Under the pieces are notes generated by a model. That model did no database searches. It was not told the origin of the DNA and was given only the letters and a program-made list of their open reading frames with translations. Shown here piece after piece: positions 1 through 11,931 of a DNA stretch of 64,000 bases (position 1 is its first letter; each line of letters begins with the position of its first letter). This DNA is from Cannabis sativa. Its lineage: Eukaryota; Streptophyta; Magnoliopsida; Rosales; Cannabaceae. Both the position numbers and the translations under genes were made by a program. Where the stretch lies: assembly GCF_029168945.1 (NCBI RefSeq), contig NC_083605.1:27851280-27915279 (forward strand). The letters run 5' to 3'.

Positions 1-1073
1 AAATAGACATAGTCTAAATTGAGAATTATAATTGATTAATCAAAACCAATTACATGAGTCTTACAAGCAATATTATCTCAACTAGTGGGGGGACCATGGG
101 TCTATATAACCGAGCTTCCAATAAGTAGATCAAGAATTTAGCACTAAAATTCACTAACTTATTAATTCTTCGTTGAATCCACGCATAGAACTTAGAATTG
201 CACTCTCAGTATATAGAATGCTCTATATGTTCCACCATATAGACACATCATTAGTTATCCATTGTTATAATCCTAATTTGATCAATGATCCTCTATATGA
301 ATGATCTACACAGTAAAGGGATTAGATTACCGTAACACCCTACTATGTATTTTATCCTTAAAACACTTGACCCCGTATAAATGATATTTCAGCTTATGTG
401 AAATGAGATCTCCACCATTTATTTTCGTTTGGTCAAGCTCGAAAGTGATCATCCTTTGCTTACTATTCGCCAGATAGAAGCTATAGATTCCATGTTTATG
501 CTAGCGCTCCCACTCAATTGCACTACCGTGTTCCCAAAAAGTACGTATCACCCTGACCTAAAAGTAGGCTTAACTAAAAATTCAAGGAACACGAATAGCC
601 TTTTAAGATTGAGCCTAATCATAACAGGATTAAGATCATTTGATCTAGGATCAACTAGGCGATATTGACTTGAATAGATTTTACGGTAAGTTTAATTAAA
701 TCTAAGTCAAAGTTCAATATCGGTCCCTTCCGATGCGTACTCCATGCATCCAACCTGAGCTTTACTTTAACCAATGTTCTGGAAAGAACATAGTATTTCT
801 CCAAATACAAGTAAACTCTTGTTGTAGATTATCATATCAGTAAAACCCTGTGTCTGATAAATCTAGGAAACTTTATTCACATAGTCATGTTTACTTTCTA
901 ATGTGTTGACGGCACAATAAACAGGATCAAGTATGTGAAAAGGGTTTCAGATGAATCTATACATTATGTACATATAATCATGAAATAAATCATGTGAACC
1001 ATGCAACATTAAATGTTCTTTCTGATCTATATTAATAAGTAAATCTGATTATATTGAAATGAGTTTTATTTAG
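1..1073 (-). repeat. Truncated LTR, Angela-like family 2, inverted
   Basis: This is the reverse complement of the first ~1.1 kb of the LTR that is intact at 37680-39576 and 20401-22287. Runs around the CCATGGTCCCC box, the GTACGTATCACCCTGACC box and the ACATAGCA/CTTTCCAGA box line up base for base apart from scattered substitutions. The outer TGTTGGG end is missing: homology stops at GAGTTTTATTTAG and gag sequence follows. The other end runs off the window. A 79-codon frame inside is a chance frame, because the same frame recurs in the solo LTR at 38101-38340. Confidence 0.88.
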
Positions 1074-1148
1074 TCAATGACCTTCAAATAAGCCTTATCT
1101 TGAATAGCCTGACTCAAGTAAGCCTTATCTTGAATAGCCTGACTCCAG
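1070..1148 (+). other. Patchwork junction between inverted LTR and gag
   Basis: Three short pieces of gag are stitched in the wrong order. First comes GTCAATGACCTTCAAA, which belongs 140 bp downstream (1212-1227). Then a 30-bp piece is present twice in tandem (1089-1118 and 1119-1148). Each join coincides with about four shared bases: TTAG at the LTR join, TCAA at the second and ACTC at the third. The intact order is visible in element B at 15270-15380. This looks like a repair or template-switch scar rather than a transposon end. Confidence 0.75.
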
Positions 1149-1525
1149 CATTTCTACCATACACATCAAATTATGTCATGAATAAGAAGGAAATTGACTT
1201 TCATGAATTAGTCAATGACCTTCAAACTTATGAAAATTTGATTGGAGGACCCAAGAAGAAAAGGAGTAAACCTCACAATCCTGGGAATGGTAATGGGACG
1301 AACAAACCTGAAGCAAATGTTGCCTCTGCTTCAAAACCCAAATCGAAGAAGAAGTGGAAGAACACCAAGAAGCGAACAAAAGCCATGAAGCACAAAAAGG
1401 CTGTTCCTTCTGGTGATGCTACACTTAAGGGAAAGTGTTTCTACTGCAATGAGAAAGGTCATTGGAAACCCAAATGTCCTAAACTTCTTGCAAAGAAACA
1501 AGGTATTTCTATTTATAAACTTTAA
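1119..1525 (+). pseudogene. gag C-terminal half of element A (5' truncated)
   Basis: The frame matches the last ~135 codons of the full gag at 14815-15681, including the lysine-rich linker and the CCHC zinc knuckle (CFYC ... GHWKPKC). It starts only after the patchwork junction, so the N-terminal capsid part is gone. Base identity with element B across this stretch is very high; an antisense chance frame of 72 codons is identical in both copies, which implies a recent duplication. It cannot encode a working Gag. Confidence 0.85.
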
Positions 1526-3346
1526 GAGTTTTAGTGAATTGTTATCCAATTGGATTTATCATTCTGGACTAAAACTTTGTTTATTTGTTTTCTTCTTCTT
1601 ATAGGCCAAGCTACTTGAACTCAGATTCGTTGGATCGGAAAGCTGGACCAAGGGTGAAATCGTCCAGATGAAGACGAAGCTCTTCAATTTATTTTTGAAT
1701 TAATTGTTTTAGTTTAAAGACAATTTAGATTTCAAATTTTAGTTAGGGATATTTATCCCTGTTTTTCTCATATTGTTGCAGTATATTTTTTATTAATAAA
1801 GTTTTTATTTTCGAAATTCAACAATTGCAATTTATGAGATTGAGCTTCATTTAATTTATCTTCATCAATTATTACCACATTATATTTATATATTTGTATG
1901 TGTAAGTGTTTTTATTATTGATGCAAATTCTATAATATTTACAACTCTTCATAGAGTTATATTAAATAAACACTAGATTATTTCTATGTTTATTAATAAT
2001 TGTTAATTCTAACACAATTATTAAGAATTTGTTTAATAAAAGGATCTTTTGATCTGATAGGGGTGGAGAAAAGTTAAGAAAACTATGCAGTTCAACGATC
2101 TTTTATATCTAATGAACTCTGGATAGTACTCAACTCCACATAAACTCTATCACACTTAGAGAATCATGATCTTTACAACCTTTAGGGGTGGATCATAATC
2201 TCTATATACTTAGGGGTGGAGGTTATCCATAGTACCTTATATGTATATATACTTAGGAGTGGAGTATATTCCACAATTCCCTATGTAACACATATCTTCT
2301 TTATACATGGAAGTAATATAATGAGTTAGCTATTATCAATATAAATTCTTGATCTTGATTGTATGTTCCATTTCGATTTTACTGTTGTAAGTAAAAGTTT
2401 GATACCTATAAAAGTTTTTTGGTAAAGTTTCACACTACCTTAATTGAGTGGGAGAATTTTAAAATTCTATACCCATCTTCATTAGGTTGATACTTGTGAT
2501 AGGTACTTAAGAACTCTACTGAAAAGCAAATATAATCATACACATGGATAGGTATAACTTATCAGAATTATGAGAATAAGATAAAGAACTCTAGTTCAGT
2601 CCATTCGAATGACTTGAACCAAGAATTTCTAATCCTCATAAACTTTTATGGTATCTTATTTTTGATTACTTTATCTCTGGCATGTATTTTTCACTTCAAA
2701 TACTAGTTTGCTATGTTGATGACTTAGTCTTAACTTAAAGTTTTAGACTAATACAAAAGTCACAACTAGGTAACTCTCCAAATAATAAGAGGTTAAAAGT
2801 ATTATTTAACTTGACATCTGCTATTGAGTGGGAGCTATCTGAGATGTAATCAAATAGGGACCATTAGAAGATATTCAAGAAAGATTTATGAAAGTGATCT
2901 ATATGTTAGATATTAAGGAACTGTGTATCAGTTGTCCTGGTATCTCACCAACTCATTTCGAGATCTATGAGATGGTGCTCACTTTGGGGGTGGAGGAATT
3001 ATTCTATAATAATCCAAGCTCTACCAGAGAAGAACTATAACTTTGTGAATTCGAAAATCCAAGAAAGTTATATCACTGAAGAAAAGTCTACACTGTATTA
3101 TCTCAATTACATATTTTAAAATATGAGAGATATGTATTCTGTTAATTCAGATGTACTTTTAAAACAGTAAAGATTTCAGTATCCCTTGATGAGTAAAGCA
3201 TATAGTAAAGGATGTTTCATAAGAGTATTTATGAACTAGTTTCCAGAAGTTTGGGTGGATTCAAATATACTACACTTGATCTGAAGATCAAGACATCAGA
3301 TTGACCTATTTGCACAGTTTGTTTTATATTAGTGCAAGTGGGAGTT
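1526..3346 (+). mobile_element. Non-coding 3' internal region of element A with polypurine tract
   Basis: There is no long open frame in any phase. The region is colinear with 15682-17448 of element B. It carries repeated purine-rich words of the form TAGGGGTGGA at 2058-2067, 2183-2192, 2211-2220 and 2254-2263 (GA variant), and TGGGGGTGGA at 2985-2994. Element B lacks the copy corresponding to 2183-2192 through a ~68-bp deletion between ACTCTAT repeats. The segment ends with the tract AAGTGGGAGTT immediately before the LTR, the expected plus-strand primer site. Confidence 0.8.
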
Positions 3347-3578
3347 TGTTGGGTTTTATGCCCTAAATAAAACTCTTTACAATCTGATTAGTTATTAATA
3401 TAAGAAATTTGAAGTGATTGATGTTTGGATGAATTTTACATGCTAATGGTTTAATATGTTTATGTTGGGTTTTATGCCCTAAATAAAACTCTTTACAATC
3501 TGATTAGTTATCAATATAAGAAATTTGAAGTGATTGATGTTTGCATGAATTTTACATGCTAATGGTTTAATATGTTTA
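3347..3578 (+). repeat. 116-bp tandem duplication of the LTR start
   Basis: The first 116 bases of the LTR occur twice head to tail, each starting TGTTGGGTTTTATGCC. I see two base differences between the copies (TTATTAAT/TTATCAAT and TTTGGATG/TTTGCATG). No other LTR of the family in this window has it. Confidence 0.9.
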
Positions 3579-4917
3579 TTATGTTTACACACAGAATCAG
3601 TTAAATCCAGATCATATGTTTATTCACAATTACAGTATCGTCAACACAGTGGAATGTGATTGTGATCATACGAATCAAAAGTCTTGGTCCCTGTTTCATC
3701 AGTGTTATTTGATTTACACTAATGTGATAATCAGCGATGATGTGTACTTACAATTGGAGTAAGTGTTATGTTCTTTCCAGGACATTAGTAAAGTATACTA
3801 GTTTCCAGGACATTACACTAAGTGTTACACTTGGACTGGACCGATATTGCAACTAAGTTAAGATATTACAAACTTACCGTTATATATATCTTTCCAAGTC
3901 AATATCAGTAGTTGATCTTAAGATTAAAAGAATCTAAATCCTGATATGCTTAGGCTCAACTCAGGAGTACTATTCATGTTCTTTGATTTATTAGTTAAGC
4001 CTACTTTTAGGTCAGGGTGATACGTATATTTTGGGAACATGATAGTATGATTGAGTGGGAGTGCTGAACATAAATATGGAATCTATAGCTTCTACTGGTG
4101 TATAGAAGTCAAGTGATGATTCCCTTCGAGCTTAGCAAATAGAAGTAAATGGATGAGCTCTTGTTTAACTGACTAATTATTAGATCACTAAACACCATTT
4201 ACAGGTAGCTAAGTGTTTTAAGGGGAAAAATACATTGAGGGGTGAGAACGGTAAAGAAATCCCATCTCGATGTAGATCATCTATATAGAGGATCTTTGAA
4301 TCACAATGAGATTATAATAATGGTTAAATGAGATAGCATATTGATATCGTGGAACATATAATATGCTCTATATAAGTCTGAGAGTGCAATTCTAAGTTCT
4401 AAGAGTAGATTCAACGAAGAATTCATAAGTAGGAATTTACTTGGTAAATTTGGTTCACTTATTGGAAGCTCAGCATATAGATCCATGGTCCCCATTCTAG
4501 TTGAGAACATTCTGCTTGTAAGACTCATTAATTGATTCGTGATTGATCAATTATAATTCTAAAGTTAGACTATGTCTAATTTTATGAATTTTCACTAAGC
4601 AAGGGTGAAATTGTAAAGAAAAGAGATTCTAGGTTTATTTATTTATTAATGGACTTTATATGACTAGTTAATAATTAAATTAAATGATAATATTATTTAA
4701 TAATCTATTTTAGTTATTAAATAATTAGTTTTGGCATTTAAAAGGTTAGAATTGGAAAATTGGCGTTTTTGAGAAAATAGAAATAAAATTTGATAAAACT
4801 GCAAAATCAAGTGGGGCCCACTAACACACCATGGCCGGCCACTATTTGTGGAGTTTGAAATTAATTTTTTCATTATTTTAATGCCAAATAATTCCTAACC
4901 TAAACCTAGTAGTTGCC

Positions 4918-4926
4918 TATAAATAG
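4918..4926 (+). promoter_or_regulatory. LTR TATA box
   Basis: TATAAATAG sits in the same place in every full copy of these LTR families: 18897-18905, 21839-21847 and 39112-39120 on the plus strand, and inverted at 27668-27676 and 35769-35777. Conservation of the box between families 1 and 2, whose U3 sequences differ, supports it as the retroelement promoter core. Confidence 0.65.
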
Positions 4927-5369
4927 AAAGTAATGACTCAGTCAAAATTACATCTTTGAATATCATCTTCTGACAGAAATTTCTCTCTTCAGAAAACTGA
5001 GCCTTTCCTACTTTATATACCTGGCCGAAACCCCTTTTCTCTTTTCCCTTCATCAATTTCGTGACCCTAGTGAAAGAGTAAGTGCCCACACACAGCAAGC
5101 AGTAACTCAATCATAGATTGGAAGACTGTGAAGGATCAAGCTTAAAGAAGAAGGAGATTCGGGCTCAGATCTTGATTATACTCTGCTATAGAAAGGATAC
5201 AAGGGTTAGAGATCTTAGCGGAAGGAGACATTAATTCCGCTGCATCAATGTAAGATTTTCTTAACTTTATATGTGTTTAATTTATCGTTTGAAAAAGTTC
5301 ATATTTAGGGTATTTAAAGAACATACTTGTGAGTAGATCTAAGATCCTGGTAAAATAAATTCCAACAAC

Positions 5370-5386
5370 TGGTACCAGAGTCATGG
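5370..5386 (+). other. Primer binding site of element B
   Basis: TGGTACCAGAGTCATGG begins two bases after the LTR end. It resembles the plant initiator-methionine tRNA complement (TGGTATCAGAGCC type) with a few changes. The counterpart in element D is at 35307-35323. Confidence 0.8.
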
Positions 5387-5639
5387 TCATTGATTTGCTT
5401 GCAAGAAATTTGGACTTTAAAACGATTATTTGTTATTTGGATGGTTTCATGTTGTATTGAGTGTTATATGATGATTGATTGATGTTTGTAAATTTTCGTG
5501 AAAAATAATTGAAATTTTGTTTCTGGAATTATTTTTATTGGATAGTATGAAAAAAAATTAAGCAAGTTACTTTTTTACAGAACTGAATTTCGATTTTATT
5601 TGAGTTAGTTATGATTTTTTGAAGATTTGGAAAAAGATA

Positions 5640-5840
5640 AAGGGGCTCTGCACACTCACGCGCGCGCGGATTCAGACAAGCAACACCGAGCTTGCTGTCT
5701 GAATCCCTCATGCGCGCGCGGATCACTTGTCTAAACCCCCCTACGCGCGTGGGAATGCTGCAGATTCCCTTGTCCGCCGAGGTTACTCGGCCAGCACTCC
5801 AGGTTGCGCGAGCGGACGGTATGCAACGCATACCGTCCGT
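5640..5840 (+). other. GC-rich hairpin island in the leader of element B
   Basis: A 200-bp patch rich in CGCGCG lies in an otherwise very AT-rich leader. It contains at least two strong inverted repeats. One pairs GGATTCAGACA with TGTCTGAATCC. The other is a perfect 12-bp stem CGGACGGTATGC / GCATACCGTCCG with a 3-base loop at 5813-5839. The equivalent patch in element D (34865-35085 inverted) keeps the second stem with a paired substitution. Position in the leader between primer site and gag fits a packaging or dimerisation RNA structure, but that role is inferred. Confidence 0.7.
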
Positions 5841-7035
5841 ACAACTCCCAAATTTTTTTCGTTTTTCTTTGTTTTTTCATGCTTTTTCATGGAATTAACT
5901 TCTGATTTTTTGTATAGTTTTGTATTTATATATTTACTATTCCTAATTCAACTCTAATTATTATAATGAATTAATTTAATATTTTTTAAATTTAATTCAT
6001 GATATTAGTGTAATTTGAATTTGAAATTAGTAAATATCTATCTTTTTGCTTAATTATCTATCTTATTTTTAAATTTGATTATATCTTATCTTATTTTTAA
6101 ATTTAAGGTCAGATATTCCTTTTTAAATTATCTTTTTTTAAATATTTTGATCTTATTTAAATTTAAAATAAGATAACTATAATCATATAATTTTAAATAG
6201 ATGTAATATATTTTGTAAACTTTTAAATTTTGTTATTTTATTTATTTAAATTAAATTTAAAATCTGAAAAAGATATTTAATTTATCTTTTTTTAATTTTT
6301 ATTTATAAAATGACATTTAATTTTTTTTTTAAAAAGTATTTAGCAAATTTTGAAATGATATTTAGGTTAGTTGAAACCTAATTTTTCAAAATTGTAGGTT
6401 TAATTTTAAATATTTATTTTAATAATAATTTCGAAATTTAAATTAATTTTTTTTATTTTATTTTCGAAAATAAATCTTTTAATTTTTTTTCGAAAATTAA
6501 ATTTTATTTTATTTTTTTTTTTCGAAAAATAAATTAATATTATTTTTTTTATTTAATTAATTATTTTTCGAAATTTATTTATTTAAAATTAAATAAATCC
6601 TACTTCCAACTATCCAGCTAACCTTGTTGCAGGAGTATATGGTTTTAGCTTGTTTGTAAGTTTTCAAAACCTATTATTACTTGATTGCAAATAGCCATGG
6701 TTACTTTTTGCCAGATCTATTGATCTGATGGCTCCCTTGGTCAAGTTAATGATTTGTAACAGGTAAATTTTACAATATTCTTTCATCTGTGTATGACCTA
6801 GCAACATGATAGGATCCATCCAAGTGTGTACCTGTGTGAGCCTATGTGTTTATTTTATTATATAGATGCATATAGGTTGTTGCTAAATAAAATGTCACAC
6901 CATGATAGATTTTATTTATGTCCATTTAGTTATTGGACCTATTCAATTAATAACAGTTATTTATTTTAAGGTTAAATTCCTCTCTTTTGGGCCTTGTGTG
7001 AGAGTTGGGAGCCATAGAAGTGGGTACGACAGTCT
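5841..7035 (+). mobile_element. AT-rich leader of element B, part 1
   Basis: There is no coding frame. The stretch is long A/T runs rich in AATTTAAAT and TTTCGAAA words, and it is colinear with the inverted leader of D (about 33770-34860). It ends with a TGGGAGCCATAGAAGTGGG segment that is interrupted by element H. Confidence 0.75.
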
Positions 7036-7825
7036 TGTAAGCCCAAGTTCTTGTCTAACCTATCTTTTTCATATTTAGATTGAATTTATCTTGATTTAAG
7101 CTTGAATATAAAAAGAACAAAATCAAAGATTCAACACCAGAATTTTACAAGCTTCACCTGCCCTAGAAACTCATTCTAGGCGGCTAGTGCTTGGGTTCCC
7201 CGAACCAGGGTAAATTCATCCACTAATTCTCAAAGGTTCATATTACAATTTCCAATTCTCTCTAAAGGAATCAAATACAACCTTAACAGCAATTAGTAAT
7301 GAATTACCAACAACAATCAAGAACACTGATTGTTAATGCACAATCCCTTGTGCTGCAACTGAGCTCTTCTTCAACATGTCTTCAACCTGAAATCCCTTCA
7401 GATCTGATGATGAAGATGACACTGAACTCCCTTCAGATCTGATGATGAAGATGACACTAAACTCCCTTCAGTTTGAACTCAGCAATTCCAGATTCAGATC
7501 ACCCCGCCATTGATGAACATCCTCAAGCTCCAAGATCTGACCTGCCATGGAATATACAGAAGAAACAAGACGAAAGAAACGTAATCCTAACTCTCCGATC
7601 AAAAAGTTCGTCAACAAAATATCCAGAAATCGTACTTATACCCAGCTAAACCACGAAACCCGAAATAGATAGCTGTTACCATCTGAACAATTAAAACCTA
7701 AAATCTCTTTGCTGACGTGGACTAACACTAACAGTACGAACCCCAGACAAAACACTACGAGACCCAGACGCAACTGGAATGCTACTGGACATAATTTGTC
7801 ACTATAGAAAATAATAGTTCTAACA
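7036..7825 (-). repeat. 3' LTR of element H
   Basis: It is 790 bp and matches 11932-12686 nearly base for base except for one extra 35-bp copy of a CCTTCAGATCTGATGATG-containing unit (tandem at about 7392-7461). That exactly explains the length difference of 35 bp. Read on the minus strand, TATAAG lies near 7635-7640 and is a possible promoter core. Confidence 0.9.
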
Positions 7826-9413
7826 ATATCCCCCTTGACAAATTATGGTCAATGACCACAATACCAGTGTGAAACAAAGCAACCATCAAAATATAACAGA
7901 GTCTAAACAAACAGAAAAGCAAACACTTTAAACAACCAAACAACAAATGCACCACTACCACTTTACACACAAAGGATAAGTATTTCTCCCCCTTCATTGA
8001 GCATAATCCATGTCAAATTGTCCCCCTAAGAAAATAAGAAGTTTATCAAAGAGCTCCCCCTGAATGGCGACAGAAAATGCAACATAGACTCCTCATTGCA
8101 AAGAAATTCCAAAGTATCTATTACAACATTAACGAAGAAAGATAAACCATCTCACAACATGACCTAAAACATATGGATATTAGATATAAAAAAAATGAGA
8201 GATTGACTAAGCAAAACAATCAGATCACCACAATATTACGAATGATGCTACAAATGAGATTTATTTTTATTTCAATCAAAAACATGCCAAATGATATATC
8301 TCAAGAATTAACATGTTAAACTTGTAAAGAGGAAACACAATGAGTGGCCTAATCAATTAACAAGTGAGCAATGATCATTTGAGCAAAGAACAAATTCATT
8401 CAACTTCACAATGAGCCATACTTAATAAAAAGATGAGACAACTTCTACCAATCCACATATTCACACACTCGAGAAAGACAATAAACAAGGAATTTTTTAC
8501 AGGATTTTGAACCAAGATTTTTCTTCAGTGTGTGCAAGTGACCTCATGTGAGAACATTGGCTCACTCTCTCAAAATTTTTATTAAGCTGCCCATTTTTTT
8601 TTTTTTGCCTTTTTTTTATCTTTAGACACTCCGGCTCTTTCTTTTGCAACCAGCTACGACTTTCACTCTCCCTCAGAGATGTAGCCGTCCTCTTTTAATC
8701 AGAAATACTAATATAGAAGGAGCATACTACTTATTAGTAAATGGACTAAAGAAAGCTCTTCCCATTGCATCTAAAAGAGGTAGCCTTTTTAGCTGGAAAA
8801 AATAAAGGTTCAAAAGATCCTGAAAAATTCACCTATTTAGAGCTTCCTCGATAGAACTGGAGAACCTGTAGATGGGACATGAAGTGCCTCATAGAAAAAA
8901 AAATGATAGCAATCAAGGCTTAGCTGAACAAACAGAGAAAGATAATGATCATATACCACAACTAATTAATCAGATAGAACACATAAAAAAAAAACTTCCC
9001 AAGTTACACACATTAATATGAGAATTCAAGGCTTTATTAAACAAAAATCCAAGAGAGCATCAAGAATAATATGTGATTATCCAATGTATTTTTACTCAAC
9101 CAATTCTAAAAAATGATATCCGTTATCTATATATTTTGAGTCAACGTGCATTTTGAGAAATGTTTGTGGAACTTTCATTATCACACATGAAGACACATAA
9201 ACAAGCAATGAGGAACACTAGACAGCATATCATGTGTGTATCATATTTCTTTTGAAGCAAGGGAGTACGATGTACAACATTTTCTAAACCAGCATACACT
9301 AGGAAAAAAACATCATCATTTCTTTGTATAAACCCAAGATTCAACAATATAAGGTTTAGAAGACCATACCATAGCACTAATAATAGTGAATGAGCTCTTG
9401 AAAGACGAGGTGA
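7826..9413 (-). mobile_element. Non-coding 3' internal region of element H
   Basis: It follows the protease remnant and shows no integrase or reverse transcriptase motif. The sequence is AT-rich with scattered stops in all frames. A T-rich run (about 8590-8620) and the AAGGGGGATA tract near 7826 are the only marks I see. The enzyme genes have therefore been lost and replaced by unrelated DNA, a pattern of non-autonomous derivatives. Confidence 0.65.
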
Positions 9414-11718
9414 TGATTTAACACTGTTATTTCTTTTGGTTAAAACTTTTGGAATAGCAGTAAAGTCTCCAATATCTGATTTATCCAATGATGCACTATT
9501 ACATAGGACAACATTGTCCAACAAATAACTACCATCACTAGATCTCTTCCCTGTTAAGACTGAGCACCCATCAAATGAAACCAAACAATGAGTTTTAGAA
9601 AAACTTACAGTGTAATTTGCATCACAAAGTTGACCGATGCTTATCAGATTTGCCTTGAGTCCTTTCACATACAGTACTTCAGTAAGAGGTGCAGCTCTAC
9701 TCATCACCAAGTCTCCTTTTCCAATAATATGGCCCTTATTTCCATCACCAAAAGTGACAACTCCCTCCTTTGCTTCTTTGTAATTGACTAACAATTTCTT
9801 GTTGCCCGTCATGTGTCGAGAGCAACCACTATCCAAGTACCACTGTCCTTCCATAAATGCAGACAGTGAAACTTGAGCTACCAACCCAACATTCGATTCA
9901 CGATCAGCCCTTGATCTCCACTCACATTGAGATCCTTCCTTTCGAGTTTTATTGGGTTTTTGAAAACTCATAGGTCGATTGATCATAGCTTTCAAGTAGT
10001 TCTGCAGCTTATAGCATCAGGGTCGAATATGAACCCTCCTATTACAGAAGTGACACACTGGGATGAATCTCTCCATCTGAGATATATTCTCCGGGGCAAT
10101 TCTTCTTCCTTCTAACTTCACCTTGGTAGGTCTAGATGGAACATTGAATTTTCCAATGGGGTCTGAGGACTGAGGTGTCGAGGGAAATGATGATTGCTTG
10201 TCATCCTTTTTGTCTAGGTTGATCACTGGTGTAATGGACTCTTCTACCCCCAAGTTATCTCCTTGCTTATACAACATCTTGTATCCGATAGAGGTTCGAT
10301 CACCATAAGGTTTTTGAAGTTGAAGAGTTTGATTGATGGCAGCCGTTCCTGGAGGGCTAAACTCTAAAGCCTGTTTAGCTCTTATGAGTTCAGCTGAAAG
10401 CTTGTAGATCTCATTGTCCTTCTCATCAAGAAGTTTGTTGAGATTCTTAACAGTGTCCTCCAGCTTGACTTTTTCAGACTCTATCTGCTCCTTGGCACTA
10501 TTCAGACCTCTAATCTGCTTGGTCATATATTCCCATTGAGCAAACATCTCTTCATATGCATTTTGTCTTCCATTACTGTCGACTTCAGACATAGTGGAGA
10601 CTCCATCATCCTCAGATTCAACAGACTGATGACTTTGAGCAATGAAAGCCACTACCTGTTTATCCTCATTAGAACTTTTGCTTGCAATAGAGTCTTTTTC
10701 TTCGTCACTATCGCTCCAGGTGGCAACAAGGGCTTTCTTCTTTTTGAGAGTGTTAGCACACTCGGCCTGAATGTGTCCGAACCCATCACATTCTCTACAC
10801 TGAATGCCCATGCTCTTATTGTCACTGGGTTGCTGACCATGCCAGAAGTTCCCAAGAGGATTTCTTTTGGAAGCATTTTCCTTACCTTCAGAACACTGTT
10901 TCTTGTACTTCTTTTTCAAGAATTTTGCATAGTTCTTGGTCAGCAAATCTACAGCTTCATCTGAGAAACCAGCAGACAAATCTGGGATAGACTTATTTTC
11001 TTCTTTGTGAATGAACGCAATATTGTTGTCCCCTTTTTCTTTGTTCACATCCATCTTCTTTTTTTCTTTCTTCCACCTTGTTAATGACATTTCATAATTC
11101 TGCAAGGATCCAATCAGTTCATCAAGATCCAGTTCCTCCACGTTTCTCATTTCTTCAATGGAGGTTACTTTAGACATAAATCTCCTAGGTAGAACTCCAG
11201 GGACTTTACGAACCAGCTTTGCATTAGAATAAGTCTTTCCCAAAGCATAAGACTCATTTGATATGTCACACAATTTAGCATGGAACTCAGCCACCGTTTC
11301 TTCTTCCTCCATTGATAAATCTTCAAACGCTTTTGCCAAAGCACGAAGACGGGATTTCTTTACAGCATTCGTTCCTTCATTTTTAATTCGTAGTTTTTTC
11401 CCAGGCCTCTTTGGCCATCTCACAGTTTGCAATGACCTTCAATTGATTTGTGGACACTGCATTGAACAAAGCATGCATGGCCTTCGAATTAAAATTGGCC
11501 CTTTCCATCTCATCTAGAGTCCACAAGCTCGTAGGTTTTGGTTTGGTGACACCGTTATCCATCATCGTTGGGCATGTCCAACCATCTTCTATGGCCATCC
11601 AAACTCTTTCATTCACCGCCCTCAAGAATGCTCGCATTTTGGTTTTCCAGTATGGGTAATTAGCACCTTCCAGCATTGGGGGTCGTGATGTGGACCCTCC
11701 TTCTCTGAACATCTCCAT
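9414..11718 (-). pseudogene. gag-protease of element H (broken)
   Basis: The long gag starts at the minus-strand ATG at 11718 and reads through a Copia capsid-type region (PYWKTKM ... RVWMAIEDG). It then has a lysine-rich segment, a first zinc knuckle (CRECDGFGHIQAEC), an acidic and coiled-coil stretch, and a second knuckle-like CHFCNRRVHIRP. A protease start with the intact motif WYLDSGCSRHMTG follows near 9840. Two lesions are visible. One is an extra A in the run near 11395, which shifts the frame. The other is one in-frame TGA near 10017 where CGA would be expected. Homology to the Copia polyprotein ends near 9414. The large two-knuckle gag with coiled coil suggests the Sirevirus lineage. 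Confidence 0.75.
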
Positions 11719-11931
11719 TCCTGTACTGACAAGGAAAAAGAAAACAAAGATAGAGAGCAGTATACTCCCAGAGTCGTGTCTGGAGAGGGGGTTAGTTCCA
11801 ACTGGGTGTTGCAGAAAGAAAAAATGCAGAAAAATCAAGAATTGCAGCAACAATAAATTTCAGAATAACGAATCTTGCAAGAACCCTAAAGATCAATATT
11901 TCTAACAGAAATAGCTGGTTCTGATACCAAA

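Larger units (their letters stand above)
3347..5367 (+). repeat. LTR shared by elements A and B (family 1)
   Basis: It runs from TGTTGGGTTTTATGCCC to TTCCAACA. It is preceded by a polypurine tract (A side) and followed directly by a primer binding site (B side), so it acts as 3' LTR of A and 5' LTR of B at once. A plant TATA box (TATAAATAG) lies at 4918-4926, about 450 bp from the 3' end. The 5' end carries a 116-bp tandem duplication (3347-3462 and 3463-3578). Without it the LTR would be 1905 bp, like its sisters. Around 3770-3850 it also differs from the sisters by a small rearranged patch. Confidence 0.9.

Noticed and set aside
1331..1549. 72-codon minus-strand frame opposite gag (also at 15487-15705)
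   Set aside because: It is antisense to the zinc-knuckle region, where gag is clearly the coding strand.
11383..11432. Programmed frameshift in gag of element H
   Set aside because: A run of six A is present, but the shift falls inside the capsid region, not at a gag-pol border, so a simple one-base insertion is more likely.
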